From positions 2,170,001 through 2,234,000 of the forward strand of contig NZ_CP197465.1 in NCBI RefSeq assembly GCF_052180275.1: DNA of 64,000 nt. Reading direction: 5' to 3'. The translations under genes were made by a program, and so were the position numbers. The stretch is from Kumtagia sp052180275. Lineage in GTDB: Bacteria > Pseudomonadota > Alphaproteobacteria > Rhizobiales > Rhizobiaceae. The notes beneath the pieces were generated by a model that did not search any database, was not told where the DNA came from, and saw only the letters and a program-made list of their open reading frames with translations. Below are positions 1-8,073 of this stretch, piece after piece (within the stretch, counting starts at the first letter, position 1; every line of letters starts with the position of its first letter).

Positions 1-1233
1 CATCAGGTCGGCGCCGGTCTGGAACACCTTGGAATTCGCCGTGTAGCTGCGCTGGGATTCGATCATGGCGGTGAGTTCCTCAGCCACGTCGACATTCGAG
101 CTTTCGAGGGCGCCCGAAACGATCGCGCCGTTGGCTCCTTCGCCGGGGAAGCCGACCTGCACCGAACCGGACAGCGTGCTCTCCGAAAACACGTTGCCGG
201 GAAGCACGTTGAGTTGGTCGGGGCTGAGCACGGTTGCGAGCGGGATGCGGTAGAGCTCCTTGATCGAGCCGTCGCCGAACTGGGCGAAGACGGTGCCGTC
301 GTCGCCGATCTCGACCGTGTCGATGGTGTTGGGCCCTGAGCCGTCGATCTCGGCGGTGCCGACCGTGTATTTGTCGCCGAGCTGGGTCATCTTGGCGAGG
401 TCGATCACCAGATTCTGGCCGCCGGGAACGGCGACGGAGATATCCTTGGCGCTGGCGGGAGTTAGTTGGCCGGTGGTGCCGTCGAAGGTCAGCGTCTGGG
501 TAGAGAGCGCCGGCTGGCTGTAAGGGAACGACGTGTTCGGGGCGGCATCGGCTTGGTTGTAAATGGTGACTTCCCAGGTGTTGGCGCCGGTCTTGGTGCT
601 GTAGACGTCGAGCAGCACCTCGCGGCCGAGATTGTCGTAGGAGAGCAGCGACGATTTCGCCGAGAACTTCGCCGTCGCGGCGTTTGCCGACGGGCGCTCG
701 GCGGCGGGCACGATGTCGGCGCTTGCCGGAAGGTTGGCGCTGAAGATGCCGACCCGGCTCGGCGCTGCCGTCGTCTCGCTCATCGTGACGTTGACGGGTT
801 CCAGGCCACCAAAACCGTTGGCGTTGGCGCTGGGGATGCCGTTGGCGTAGCTGTAGCCCATCAACTGGAAACCGGCCGCGTTGACCAGCCGGCCCTGGTC
901 GTCCGGCGTGAAGGCGCCGGCGCGGGTCATGAAAGTCTGGCCGTCGCCATCCTGGACGATGAAGAAGCCGTTGCCGTTGATGGCGAGGTCGTTGGACGAG
1001 GTGGTGAAGCGCAGGTCGCCCTGCTGGCTGACCGCATTGCGCACCGTCGTGGTGACGGCGCCGGAGGCATAGTTGCCGCCGGTCGAGGGGATTACCAGCG
1101 ACGAGAACTCCGTGCTGGAGCGCTTGTAGCCGGTGGTGTTCGAATTGGCGATGTTGTCCGCCACGGAAGAAAGCCGGTTGGCCTGGGCGTTCATGCCCGA
1201 GACGCCGGTCCGCATCATTCCAGAAAGGCTCAT
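1..1233 (-). CDS. flgE: Flagellar hook protein FlgE (3' end beyond window)
   Basis: Structural protein of the flagellar hook, outside the cell between rod and filament. The protein begins MSLSGMMRTGVSGMNAQANR, the classic rod/hook N-terminal helix with the ANNIAN-like stretch VADNIANSNTTGYK. A central hook domain follows, then the C-terminal motif SNVDVAEELTAMIESQRSY shared by all FlgE/F/G proteins. About 411 codons are visible and only a handful of C-terminal residues should lie beyond position 1. The ATG at 1231-1233 is preceded by GAGGAGACCTCCCG, a good ribosome site. It is the last gene of the minus-strand flagellar run seen here, 109 bp downstream of ftcR; rhizobia usually continue with flgK, flgL, flaF and flbT. 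Confidence 0.95.
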   Translation of the reverse strand, partial: MSLSGMMRTGVSGMNAQANRLSSVADNIANSNTTGYKRSSTEFSSLVIPSTGGNYASGAVTTTVRNAVSQQGDLRFTTSSNDLAINGNGFFIVQDGDGQTFMTRAGAFTPDDQGRLVNAAGFQLMGYSYANGIPSANANGFGGLEPVNVTMSETTAAPSRVGIFSANLPASADIVPAAERPSANAATAKFSAKSSLLSYDNLGREVLLDVYSTKTGANTWEVTIYNQADAAPNTSFPYSQPALSTQTLTFDGTTGQLTPASAKDISVAVPGGQNLVIDLAKMTQLGDKYTVGTAEIDGSGPNTIDTVEIGDDGTVFAQFGDGSIKELYRIPLATVLSPDQLNVLPGNVFSESTLSGSVQVGFPGEGANGAIVSGALESSNVDVAEELTAMIESQRSYTANSKVFQTGADLM

Positions 1234-1342
1234 CGGGAGGTCTCCTCAAAATCCAAGCCGCTGGACCGGAGGTTAGGCTTTTTGTCTTGCGCGAGGCTGT
1301 CGGCGAGGCGGCCCCGCTTAGATGCCAGCGGAACGGGAGACA

Positions 1343-2011
1343 TCAGACGACCAGCCGGTAGCCGAGAAAACGCTTAGAATCGATCGGGTCGAAGCCCAGC
1401 CGCTCGCGCAGCTTCTTGCGCAGCTTGCTGATGTGGCTCTCGACGACGTTCTCCTCGACCTCTTCGTCGAACAGGCCGTAGATGGCGTTGAATACCTGGG
1501 TCTTGGTGACCCGCCGGCCGCTGTTGCCGGCCAGATATTCGAGGATGCGGCGCTCGCGGCGCGGCAGCGGCAAAGGCTGGCCGTCAATCTCGGGGTCGCG
1601 TCCGTCCATGAAGATGCGCATGCGGCCGATCTCGGTCGGCTTCTGCTCGTCGGTGGCGCGGCGGCGGATTGCGGCGATGCGTGCCAGGATCTCGCGGATG
1701 TGGACCGGCTTACGGATGACGTCGTCGACGCCGGACTCGAACAGCCGCAGCGTGTTTTCCAGCGAATGCTGCTCGCTGAGCGCGATCACCGGCGCGCCGG
1801 TTCGGTCGCGGATGGCGCGGGGCAGTACCGCCTCGCTTCCGCAGTCGCCGATCAGAAAGGCCCTGACCGATTTCAAATCCGCGTCGGCGGCGCTGGAAAC
1901 CCATTCGCCGAATTCGCCTGATTTAAAGCCGGTGGATGCCACTCCCTCCCGGTCGAACAGTGAAGAGTAGCCGTCAGTGACGAGCTCTCGCTCGTCCACG
2001 ATTACGATCAT
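1343..2011 (-). CDS. ftcR: Flagellar master regulator FtcR/Rem (OmpR-type)
   Basis: Transcription activator of class II/III flagellar genes in Brucella (FtcR) and Sinorhizobium (Rem). The 222-residue protein has an N-terminal receiver-like domain (about 1-115) and a C-terminal winged-helix DNA-binding domain (about 125-222, with PRRERRILEYLA and NVVESHISKLRKKL). The receiver keeps early acidic residues (VDERE) and the lysine of RKP, but the usual phospho-acceptor strand reads FLIGDCG, with Gly where Asp is expected. It probably acts without phosphotransfer, as reported for this family. Its position between the lytic transglycosylase and flgE is the same as rem in S. meliloti. The upstream 229 bp (2012-2240) hold no gene and presumably its promoter; AAAGG lies just before the ATG. 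Confidence 0.92.
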   Translation of the reverse strand: MIVIVDERELVTDGYSSLFDREGVASTGFKSGEFGEWVSSAADADLKSVRAFLIGDCGSEAVLPRAIRDRTGAPVIALSEQHSLENTLRLFESGVDDVIRKPVHIREILARIAAIRRRATDEQKPTEIGRMRIFMDGRDPEIDGQPLPLPRRERRILEYLAGNSGRRVTKTQVFNAIYGLFDEEVEENVVESHISKLRKKLRERLGFDPIDSKRFLGYRLVV

Positions 2012-2240
2012 AGGCCCCCGCCTTTCGAATCATTCGTAGCGATCTGTGGAGCAAGGCGTAGTCGCGAGGGTCACCCCGAAATATCGCTATTTCTTATGGA
2101 TTGTTTTTCAGGAGTCTCGACACCTTCAGGTTGTTAATATCGGCTCTCGGTTGCATATCCATGCGGGATGATAGGGCGGCGAGACGAGGTTCCGCGTCGA
2201 CCTGCATCGGTCCGAAAAATCTTTGCCGGATATGCTATCT

Positions 2241-2831
2241 TTAGTTGCAGAAAGAACGAGCGTTGGTCGTCCATTTGCCGAAGCCGGTGGCGACCATGTT
2301 GGCGATGACGCGGCAGACGTAACGCTTCTGCGCCGGGTCGTTGTCGGGTCCGGCATGGTAGCGGGCGACGGCCATCGTCCAGGTGTCGTGGCGGGCGTGG
2401 AGCCTTGCCAGGAAGCGCGCCGCGTAGTCGACATTCTTGGCTGGATCCAGCATGTCGTCGACACTGGCGAATGCTTGCGAATGGTAGTGGTGGTTGATCT
2501 GCATGCAGCCTAGGTCGATCAGCGTCTTGCCTTCGCTCCTGGCCTTGGCGAAAGCCGCGAGCGCCTGTCGCCGGCTTGCGGGGAATACGGCTTTTCCTTC
2601 TATATTCAATGCATTGGGCTGGAGGCTGCCCTTGTTGCCGGTCTCTGTCAGTCCAACCGCGTAGAGGATGCCCACTGGCACGCCGTAGCGGTCGGCGGCA
2701 CGCAGGATTTCCGGTTCGCAAGGATTGCCGGCGGCATAGGACGGGGCGTGGCTAAATGTAAACGCCGCCGCCAGCGCGATCGGTATCGCGTTGAGTCGTG
2801 CCGCCAAGGGTGCCTGTGCCGCTGTCGTCAT
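2241..2831 (-). CDS. Periplasmic lytic transglycosylase (SLT fold), flagellum-associated
   Basis: Predicted to cleave peptidoglycan glycan strands, probably to let the rod or stator through the wall. The 196-residue protein has an N-terminal signal-like segment (about 10-33, ending SYAAGNP). The SLT domain follows, with catalytic Glu in VGLTETGNKG and the motifs LGCMQINHHYH and VARYHAGP. The start chosen is the ATG at 2829-2831, which gives a proper signal peptide; an upstream in-frame ATG at 2958-2960 would put it behind a basic unstructured leader. The chosen start overlaps the end of fliK by 80 bp in another frame. It corresponds in place to orf38 of the S. meliloti flagellar cluster. The role in flagellar assembly is inference from context. 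Confidence 0.82.
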   Translation of the reverse strand: MTTAAQAPLAARLNAIPIALAAAFTFSHAPSYAAGNPCEPEILRAADRYGVPVGILYAVGLTETGNKGSLQPNALNIEGKAVFPASRRQALAAFAKARSEGKTLIDLGCMQINHHYHSQAFASVDDMLDPAKNVDYAARFLARLHARHDTWTMAVARYHAGPDNDPAQKRYVCRVIANMVATGFGKWTTNARSFCN

Positions 2832-4770
2832 GGCGTCCTCCCTGCTGGTTTCCGGATCTGCCGCCGCCTTCTCCGGACGCCATGCCGCCAGGCGGCTGGT
2901 CGCGGTGCTGCGCCATCGATTGCATCGCGGCGTCGGGGCGGGGACTTGTCGTGACGGCAACTGAAGATTGAATTATCGAAATCTGCGCCCCTTCATAGCC
3001 GAGCGAACGGATGGCCTTTTCAATGACCTGCTCCTCGCCCTTCAGGCGGTCGTGGGCGTCGCGTGTGGAGACACGCAGTTCGACTTTTAGTTGTGTTCCC
3101 GACATGTGGAGCGTGGCATTGACCGCACCCAGATGTTCGGGATTGAGCTGCACTTCGAGGGTCCTGGGGGACAGCGGCGCACGATGGGTTTGCAGGTGTG
3201 TCGCTTCTGCAACAGGGGCGGGCCGCCAGCTCGGCTCGGAGAGCATAGCCTTGCCCACCGCGAGCGACGGCGTGGCCGGGTAAGTGACGGTTTCAACTGG
3301 TTTTCCCAAGACGGAAGAGACGCTTTGCGTCGTGTTTCGGTCGGTATCTGTGCGGTTCGGGATATCGATGTCCCCGTGGTCCTGTTTGACGGCCGTTTCC
3401 GAAGCGGCATCGGGGCGCCCGGTTCCGATATCACCGTCCGTGGCTCGCGCCGTTTCCGAAAGGGAGGCAGGGGCCAGGGTGCGCCATATCATGGTGGACA
3501 GCGGTGGTTGCGGCGCGGCCTGCATCGTGCGGCGTGGCGTATTACGCGGAGGCGTGGCGTCGGGGGAGGGTGACGGCGCGAAGGTTCGGTCGTCGCCTCG
3601 CAGCGGCTGTCGGTTCACATAGCGCGCCGCAGCCGCCGTCACCTCGACCGCGAAGGAAGGGTTTTGCCCTACGCTGGAGGATGCGGAAACGACGGCCGTC
3701 GTGACGGATCGCCTCGTTGGCTCGGCCGCCAACGCCGTTGGGTTCCAGGATGCGGGTTCATCGCCAGACATCTGCCGGGCCGAAATGCGGGGCTCGGCGT
3801 AGGATGTTGTCACGATGCGCTCTGCCGCGTCCGTCGGAACGGTCGGCAACGCCATTCGGTTCGGAGGTGTGGGTTCACCGGAGGATGTCTGCCCGATCGC
3901 AACGCCCGGCTGGGCGGCAGACTGGGTCACAACGGGGTCGGCGCGCTCCGTCCGCGCAGTCTCTGTCGCCGCACCAGTCAGGATCTGTGTGTCCGCCTGA
4001 GCCGGATGAAGCTCCGGAACCGCAGTGGGCGCCTCTTTCGCAGCCGTAAGCGCCTGCTTCGCCTTGCCCGCCACTGTCGCGGTTTCCTGAGCGGGCGTGG
4101 CCGGTTTGGTCGCGGCGGCGGCAGGCTTCGCGACGGGAGCAGCGTTCGATGCGGCCGGCGCGGTCGATTCCGACACAGAGGTTGCCCACCTGTCCGAGGC
4201 GGCATTCGCGAGGGACGCAGTCGGTGCCGCTGTGCGAGATCCAGGCCCGTCCGCTGTAGGTTCTCCATCATCCGCCTCAGCGGCGTGCCGCCGGCTGGCC
4301 GTTGCCGGAGGATCGTTTGTCGACCTCGCCGTTCGGCCGGACGATTGTCCGTCGTCTTTGCGTCTGGATGACAGGTCTGGCGGGGTGGACTCCTCTCCCG
4401 GACGAAAGTCCGCAGTTACCGTCTGGGGTTCGGAAGACGGGTCTGACGATGTAGCCGAGATCGGCTGGGCGGAACTGTTGACGCCCGCAGGAACTACTGC
4501 TTGTGGCGTTATCGCCAACTCTTCCCCGGAGGCGGGAGAGGAATCCGGCCGCGGCTCGTCCGTGTGCCACTCCGCCTCCGTCGTCTCGTGCCGGCCGCTT
4601 TTGCGATCATGCGAAGCCGGAATCTCCGCGCGGCGGGCGCCGGCCTGCTCGTTCGGGCGGATCAACTGCAAGAATGCACCATGGCTGTCATGATGCGCCG
4701 CGCCGCGCAGGCCATGCCTGGCGGCCTTCGGCGCGACGAGGCCGGGATTAGCGATGTCGGTGGTCTTCAA
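2752..4770 (-). CDS. fliK: Flagellar hook-length control protein FliK (MotD type)
   Basis: Molecular ruler and substrate-specificity switch of the flagellar export gate; the rhizobial form was first called MotD. The 672-residue protein is mostly low-complexity, rich in Pro, Ala, Thr and Ser (about 50-520), as expected of a disordered ruler. A C-terminal Flg_hook domain (about 530-605) contains RTLEVQLNPEHLGAVNATL and VELRVSTRDAHDRLKGEE. A Gly-rich tail follows. The ATG overlaps the motC stop by 4 bp (ATGA), so the genes are translationally coupled. The middle is poorly conserved in this family, so identification rests on the C-terminal domain and the motB-motC-fliK order. Confidence 0.9.
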   Translation of the reverse strand: MKTTDIANPGLVAPKAARHGLRGAAHHDSHGAFLQLIRPNEQAGARRAEIPASHDRKSGRHETTEAEWHTDEPRPDSSPASGEELAITPQAVVPAGVNSSAQPISATSSDPSSEPQTVTADFRPGEESTPPDLSSRRKDDGQSSGRTARSTNDPPATASRRHAAEADDGEPTADGPGSRTAAPTASLANAASDRWATSVSESTAPAASNAAPVAKPAAAATKPATPAQETATVAGKAKQALTAAKEAPTAVPELHPAQADTQILTGAATETARTERADPVVTQSAAQPGVAIGQTSSGEPTPPNRMALPTVPTDAAERIVTTSYAEPRISARQMSGDEPASWNPTALAAEPTRRSVTTAVVSASSSVGQNPSFAVEVTAAAARYVNRQPLRGDDRTFAPSPSPDATPPRNTPRRTMQAAPQPPLSTMIWRTLAPASLSETARATDGDIGTGRPDAASETAVKQDHGDIDIPNRTDTDRNTTQSVSSVLGKPVETVTYPATPSLAVGKAMLSEPSWRPAPVAEATHLQTHRAPLSPRTLEVQLNPEHLGAVNATLHMSGTQLKVELRVSTRDAHDRLKGEEQVIEKAIRSLGYEGAQISIIQSSVAVTTSPRPDAAMQSMAQHRDQPPGGMASGEGGGRSGNQQGGRHDDSGTGTLGGTTQRDTDRAGGGVYI

Positions 4771-6203
4771 TCCTCGGCTCCCGCCAGCAAGGCGTCGATC
4801 TCGGCAAGTCTCTTGCGCCCGTCGGCGACCGCGGCATCGACCGGATCGGCCGGCGGCGCCTTGCCGGCTGACGATGGCGTTTGTGGCGCGTCAGCCCCGC
4901 CTTCCGCCTGCACGGAAGGTGGGGCCAATGGAGGTGTGCTGGCGTCGACGGCGGTTTCCGGCATCTCGTCGGGTGCGGCTTCCGGCAATTCGCCGGGCGC
5001 CTCGACCACCTCCGGCACGTCCGCTTCGTCGGCAGCCCCTTTGGCCGGAGCAGCATCGTCCGGCGCGGGGCCTGGTTCGACAGGCTGCGTCGCGACCGGC
5101 TTGTCGGCAGGCGCGGGGGCGGGTTTCGGCGACACGGCCCCGGGTGCCTGTGGGGCCGGCTGGTCGACGATGCCGTTGCTGACGGCCAGCACTGCATCGA
5201 GCAACTCGCGATCGCCTTCGGAAAGCCTGGTGCGGTCGATCTTGCCGATGCGCTCCCGGATCGTCTCAGCCGGTTCGATCGCGACGCTGGTGAGGCTGGT
5301 GTAGAGCAGCAGGCGCGGATCCTTCTCGCCCTCCGCAGGCAGGTCCACGGCATCGGCTTTGGCGGCGGCGTATTTGGACAGTTCGACCAGGCCATCGATC
5401 GCCGCGCGGCGCGCGATGCGCAAATAGATCACTTTTTGCTGCTCGGGGTTCATCAGCTCGACGACCTCGTCGACGGCGGCTAGGTCGATCCGGTCGTTCA
5501 GCTTGATCACGCCGGAAACGATGGCATCCGCGAACTGGCTGGCATAGGGCGAACGGATGTAGCCGCGCGCATATTGATCGGCATGCCGAACGAACCGTTC
5601 GGGATCCTCGACGGTCGCAGCCAGTGCGATCGAGCGGCGCAGCGCCGCCTCTTCGACCAGCGAACCGGGGGAAAGCAGCCGCGCCTGGTCGAGCAGCTTC
5701 AATGCGCCTTTAGGGTCTTCGAGGGAAGCCAGCGAGCCCTTGAGCAGCGCGATGAAGGAGCCGATTTCCGCCGGTTCCTGCATGGGGTCGATGGATTTGA
5801 GGACGGCCGCTGCATTGCGCGTGCCGCCATTGAGGTAGCCGAGGATGCCGGCGGCGATGCGGCTGTCGCGCTCTTCCAGATGCAGCCGCAGCAGGATGGA
5901 CTTCAGCGTCGCCGGGTTTCCCCCGCTCATCGCGTAGACCAGCATCGCCTGCAAATTGCTGGGCTGCATGAGTTCGGCCGCACTGGCCTTGCGAAGCCGC
6001 TCGTCGATCATTTCCAGCAGCCGGCGCTGGATCGGCAGCGCCGCGTGGTCGCCGACGGCGACGCGGTCCTGCACGTGCTGGAGCGAGCGCACCATCTGGT
6101 AGGGCTCGAGCGGAGGCGTATCGTCCACCGGCTGTGCATGGACAGCGGATTTGCCAGCCATCAGCCCGGCCAGCACGCCGGCGGCGAGGCAAAACCGCTT
6201 CAT
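4767..6203 (-). CDS. motC: Chemotaxis/motility protein MotC
   Basis: Periplasmic protein of rhizobial motors that binds the MotB periplasmic domain and influences rotary speed. The 478-residue protein has an N-terminal signal peptide (MKRFCLAAGVLAGLMAGKSA, cleavage near VHA). A helical repeat-like core follows (about 30-330), starting PLEPYQMVRSLQHVQDRVA. The tail (about 340-478) is Pro/Ala/Glu-rich and ends in a short helix, RKRLAEIDALLAGAED. The ATG overlaps the motB stop by 4 bp, and the stop overlaps the fliK start. The periplasmic chaperone MotE that folds MotC in S. meliloti is encoded at 16441-16974. Confidence 0.92.
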   Translation of the reverse strand: MKRFCLAAGVLAGLMAGKSAVHAQPVDDTPPLEPYQMVRSLQHVQDRVAVGDHAALPIQRRLLEMIDERLRKASAAELMQPSNLQAMLVYAMSGGNPATLKSILLRLHLEERDSRIAAGILGYLNGGTRNAAAVLKSIDPMQEPAEIGSFIALLKGSLASLEDPKGALKLLDQARLLSPGSLVEEAALRRSIALAATVEDPERFVRHADQYARGYIRSPYASQFADAIVSGVIKLNDRIDLAAVDEVVELMNPEQQKVIYLRIARRAAIDGLVELSKYAAAKADAVDLPAEGEKDPRLLLYTSLTSVAIEPAETIRERIGKIDRTRLSEGDRELLDAVLAVSNGIVDQPAPQAPGAVSPKPAPAPADKPVATQPVEPGPAPDDAAPAKGAADEADVPEVVEAPGELPEAAPDEMPETAVDASTPPLAPPSVQAEGGADAPQTPSSAGKAPPADPVDAAVADGRKRLAEIDALLAGAED

Positions 6204-7486
6204 CCACCGATCTCGAGCAGGATCTCGATGCGTCGGTTGATCGCCGCGAGCGGGTCGGCGCCGTCCTTCGGCTTGCGGTCGGCAAATCCGGCGACCTCGG
6301 TGACGCGGCGCTCGTCGAGGCCGGCACGAACCAGCATGTAATAGGCCGAGTGGGCGCGGGCGGTGGAAAGCCGCCAGTTGTCGTAGCCGCCGGCCTTGTA
6401 GGGCCGCGCATCGGTATGGCCGCTGATGGTGACGGTGCCCTTCTGCTTGCCGATCGCCTGGCTGATCTTTTCCATGGCGAGCACGAGTTCGCGGCGCGGC
6501 AGGGCCGAGCCGATCTCGAACATGCCGAATTCGAGCTGATCGGTGACCGACACCTGCACGCCCTTGTCGGTGGCGACGACGGAGATGCCGTCCTTCATCT
6601 TGTCGTCCGGCAGCAACTGCTCGGCCAATTCCCGTCGGATCTGGTCGGCGGCCCTGACGGTCTCGGGCGTCGGCTCGGCCTTTTCCGGCGGCGGCGCGGG
6701 TTTTCCCGCCGGAGCGGCTGCAGCGAGATTTTCGGATGCGGGGCCTTGTGTGGCTGGGAGTGGCGCTGCCCCCTTCAGAGCGTCGGCAGCGGCGCCGGCC
6801 CCCGGCTGTTTCTCCGCGGGCGGTTTTGCAGGCGACGGCTGGCTGTCGTCGGTACGCTTTGGCTCGGCGCTGGCCTCCGCCTCGTTCGGCAGCGCGACCT
6901 GCTGCGACCAGAAGTCGGGGGCAAAGGGGTCGCGATAGGCTTCGCCGCCCGATGCGCCGGTGGCCGGACCGGCGGCCTGCATGCCGCCGTCGCCCTTCTC
7001 GCTGATGTTCTGTTTGATGCCGGTGTCGGAGGCGATCTCGGCCAGCACCGCATAGGGGTCAGAGAACAGTTTTTCGTCTGCCTCCTTCCTGATCTCGGAG
7101 CTTTCGACCGTCCCTTCGTTGGTCGACGGGCCGGCCTTGGAGTCGCCGCCGTCCGAATTCTTCTCCGCCGCGCTGCCGACCTGTTCCGGGCCGTCGCCCT
7201 CGTCCTCCAGGCTCTTGCGGGCGGCGTTGCGGTCGACAAGCTTGACCGGGTTGAAATAGCTGGCGACAGCCGCCTTGGTCTGCTCGTTCGATGCGTTGAT
7301 CAGCCACATCACCAGGAAGAAACACATCATGGCCGTCATGAAGTCGGCGAAGGCGATCTTCCAGACGCCGCCGTGATGGCCCTCGTCGTGGTCGCCGTGG
7401 CCGCGCCGGACAATGACGATCTCGTGGTGCTTTTCACTTGGATCGGCGATACTCAAGCGAGAATCTCCGACAGGACCGCCGACCAT
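6200..7486 (-). CDS. motB: Flagellar stator protein MotB
   Basis: Stator subunit that anchors MotA channels to peptidoglycan. Residues about 41-64 form the single membrane helix WKIAFADFMTAMMCFFLVMW, in which Asp48 is the predicted proton-carrying residue. A plug and linker region follows (about 66-260, Pro/Ala-rich), then an OmpA-like peptidoglycan-binding domain (about 290-425) with TVTISGHTDARPYKAGGYDN, LSTARAHSAY and NRRIEILLEI. The start overlaps the end of the FliH-like gene by 34 bp; no later Met lies upstream of the membrane helix. In rhizobia motA is transcribed separately, here at 24456. Confidence 0.94.
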   Translation of the reverse strand: MVGGPVGDSRLSIADPSEKHHEIVIVRRGHGDHDEGHHGGVWKIAFADFMTAMMCFFLVMWLINASNEQTKAAVASYFNPVKLVDRNAARKSLEDEGDGPEQVGSAAEKNSDGGDSKAGPSTNEGTVESSEIRKEADEKLFSDPYAVLAEIASDTGIKQNISEKGDGGMQAAGPATGASGGEAYRDPFAPDFWSQQVALPNEAEASAEPKRTDDSQPSPAKPPAEKQPGAGAAADALKGAAPLPATQGPASENLAAAAPAGKPAPPPEKAEPTPETVRAADQIRRELAEQLLPDDKMKDGISVVATDKGVQVSVTDQLEFGMFEIGSALPRRELVLAMEKISQAIGKQKGTVTISGHTDARPYKAGGYDNWRLSTARAHSAYYMLVRAGLDERRVTEVAGFADRKPKDGADPLAAINRRIEILLEIGG

Positions 7487-8070
7487 TCGGCCAGGCGCGT
7501 CTCGAAGACCGTGCCGTCAAGGGTGACGGACAGGTCGAAGCCTTCGGCCTCGACATGGTGGAGATTGGCGGCGCGCTCCGGCAGCACGGCGCTTAGCCCG
7601 GCAAACAGCGACTGCGGGCCACGCACGTCGATGCGCAGGGATTCGGTATCGCGGATGGCGGCTTCGATCGAGCGAGCGAGGCTTTGCAGCGAGCGCTGGC
7701 GCAGATTGTCGCTGAGGACGCCGCCGAGCAGTCGCGCCACAACCTCCGAGACATGCTCGCCGACGCTTCGCTCGAGTTCGGCAAAGCGGGTTGTGATGGC
7801 GCCGCCTGTTTCCTCGCCGAGTTTGCGTACAAGCGCCTCCGCGCTTTCCTGATGCCGCTGCTGCTCTGCCAGCAGCGCGGCTTCGTGTTCAACGGTCAGG
7901 CGCATCATCACCGACTGTTCGGCCCGTTCGACCTCGGCGCGGACGATCTCGCCGACATCGACCGGGGATGGCGGTGGCGCGACAGTGGCGGGAGACGCCA
8001 CGGCGCGCATGTCGGTGCGAAGGGGCGTCCCGAAATCCGGCAGGGCGTCTATGAGCCTGAGCGCCGCCAT
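7453..8070 (-). CDS. FliH-like flagellar export protein (putative)
   Basis: Of 205 residues, the N-terminal 45 are Pro-rich. A long charged helix follows (about 45-125, VRAEVERAEQSVMMRLTVEH onward), then the compact end LFAGLSAVLPERAANLHHVE and WSAVLSEILA. This layout (disordered N-terminus, coiled coil, small alpha/beta C-terminal domain with SLRIDVRGP) matches FliH/YscL, the inhibitor and peripheral-stalk partner of the FliI ATPase. No other fliH is visible in the window although fliI is present. It lies 3 bp after fliF and overlaps motB, so it is co-translated with basal-body and stator genes. Assignment is by architecture and context, not by a diagnostic motif. Confidence 0.6.
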   Translation of the reverse strand: MAALRLIDALPDFGTPLRTDMRAVASPATVAPPPSPVDVGEIVRAEVERAEQSVMMRLTVEHEAALLAEQQRHQESAEALVRKLGEETGGAITTRFAELERSVGEHVSEVVARLLGGVLSDNLRQRSLQSLARSIEAAIRDTESLRIDVRGPQSLFAGLSAVLPERAANLHHVEAEGFDLSVTLDGTVFETRLAEWSAVLSEILA

Positions 8071-8073
8071 CTA

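Noticed and set aside
466..1377. Long open frames antisense to flgE, and similar long frames opposite motC, motB, fliF, fumC, the monooxygenase and others
   Set aside because: They are Arg/Gly/Ala/His-rich mirror frames produced by high GC and codon bias; the opposite strand encodes recognised proteins.
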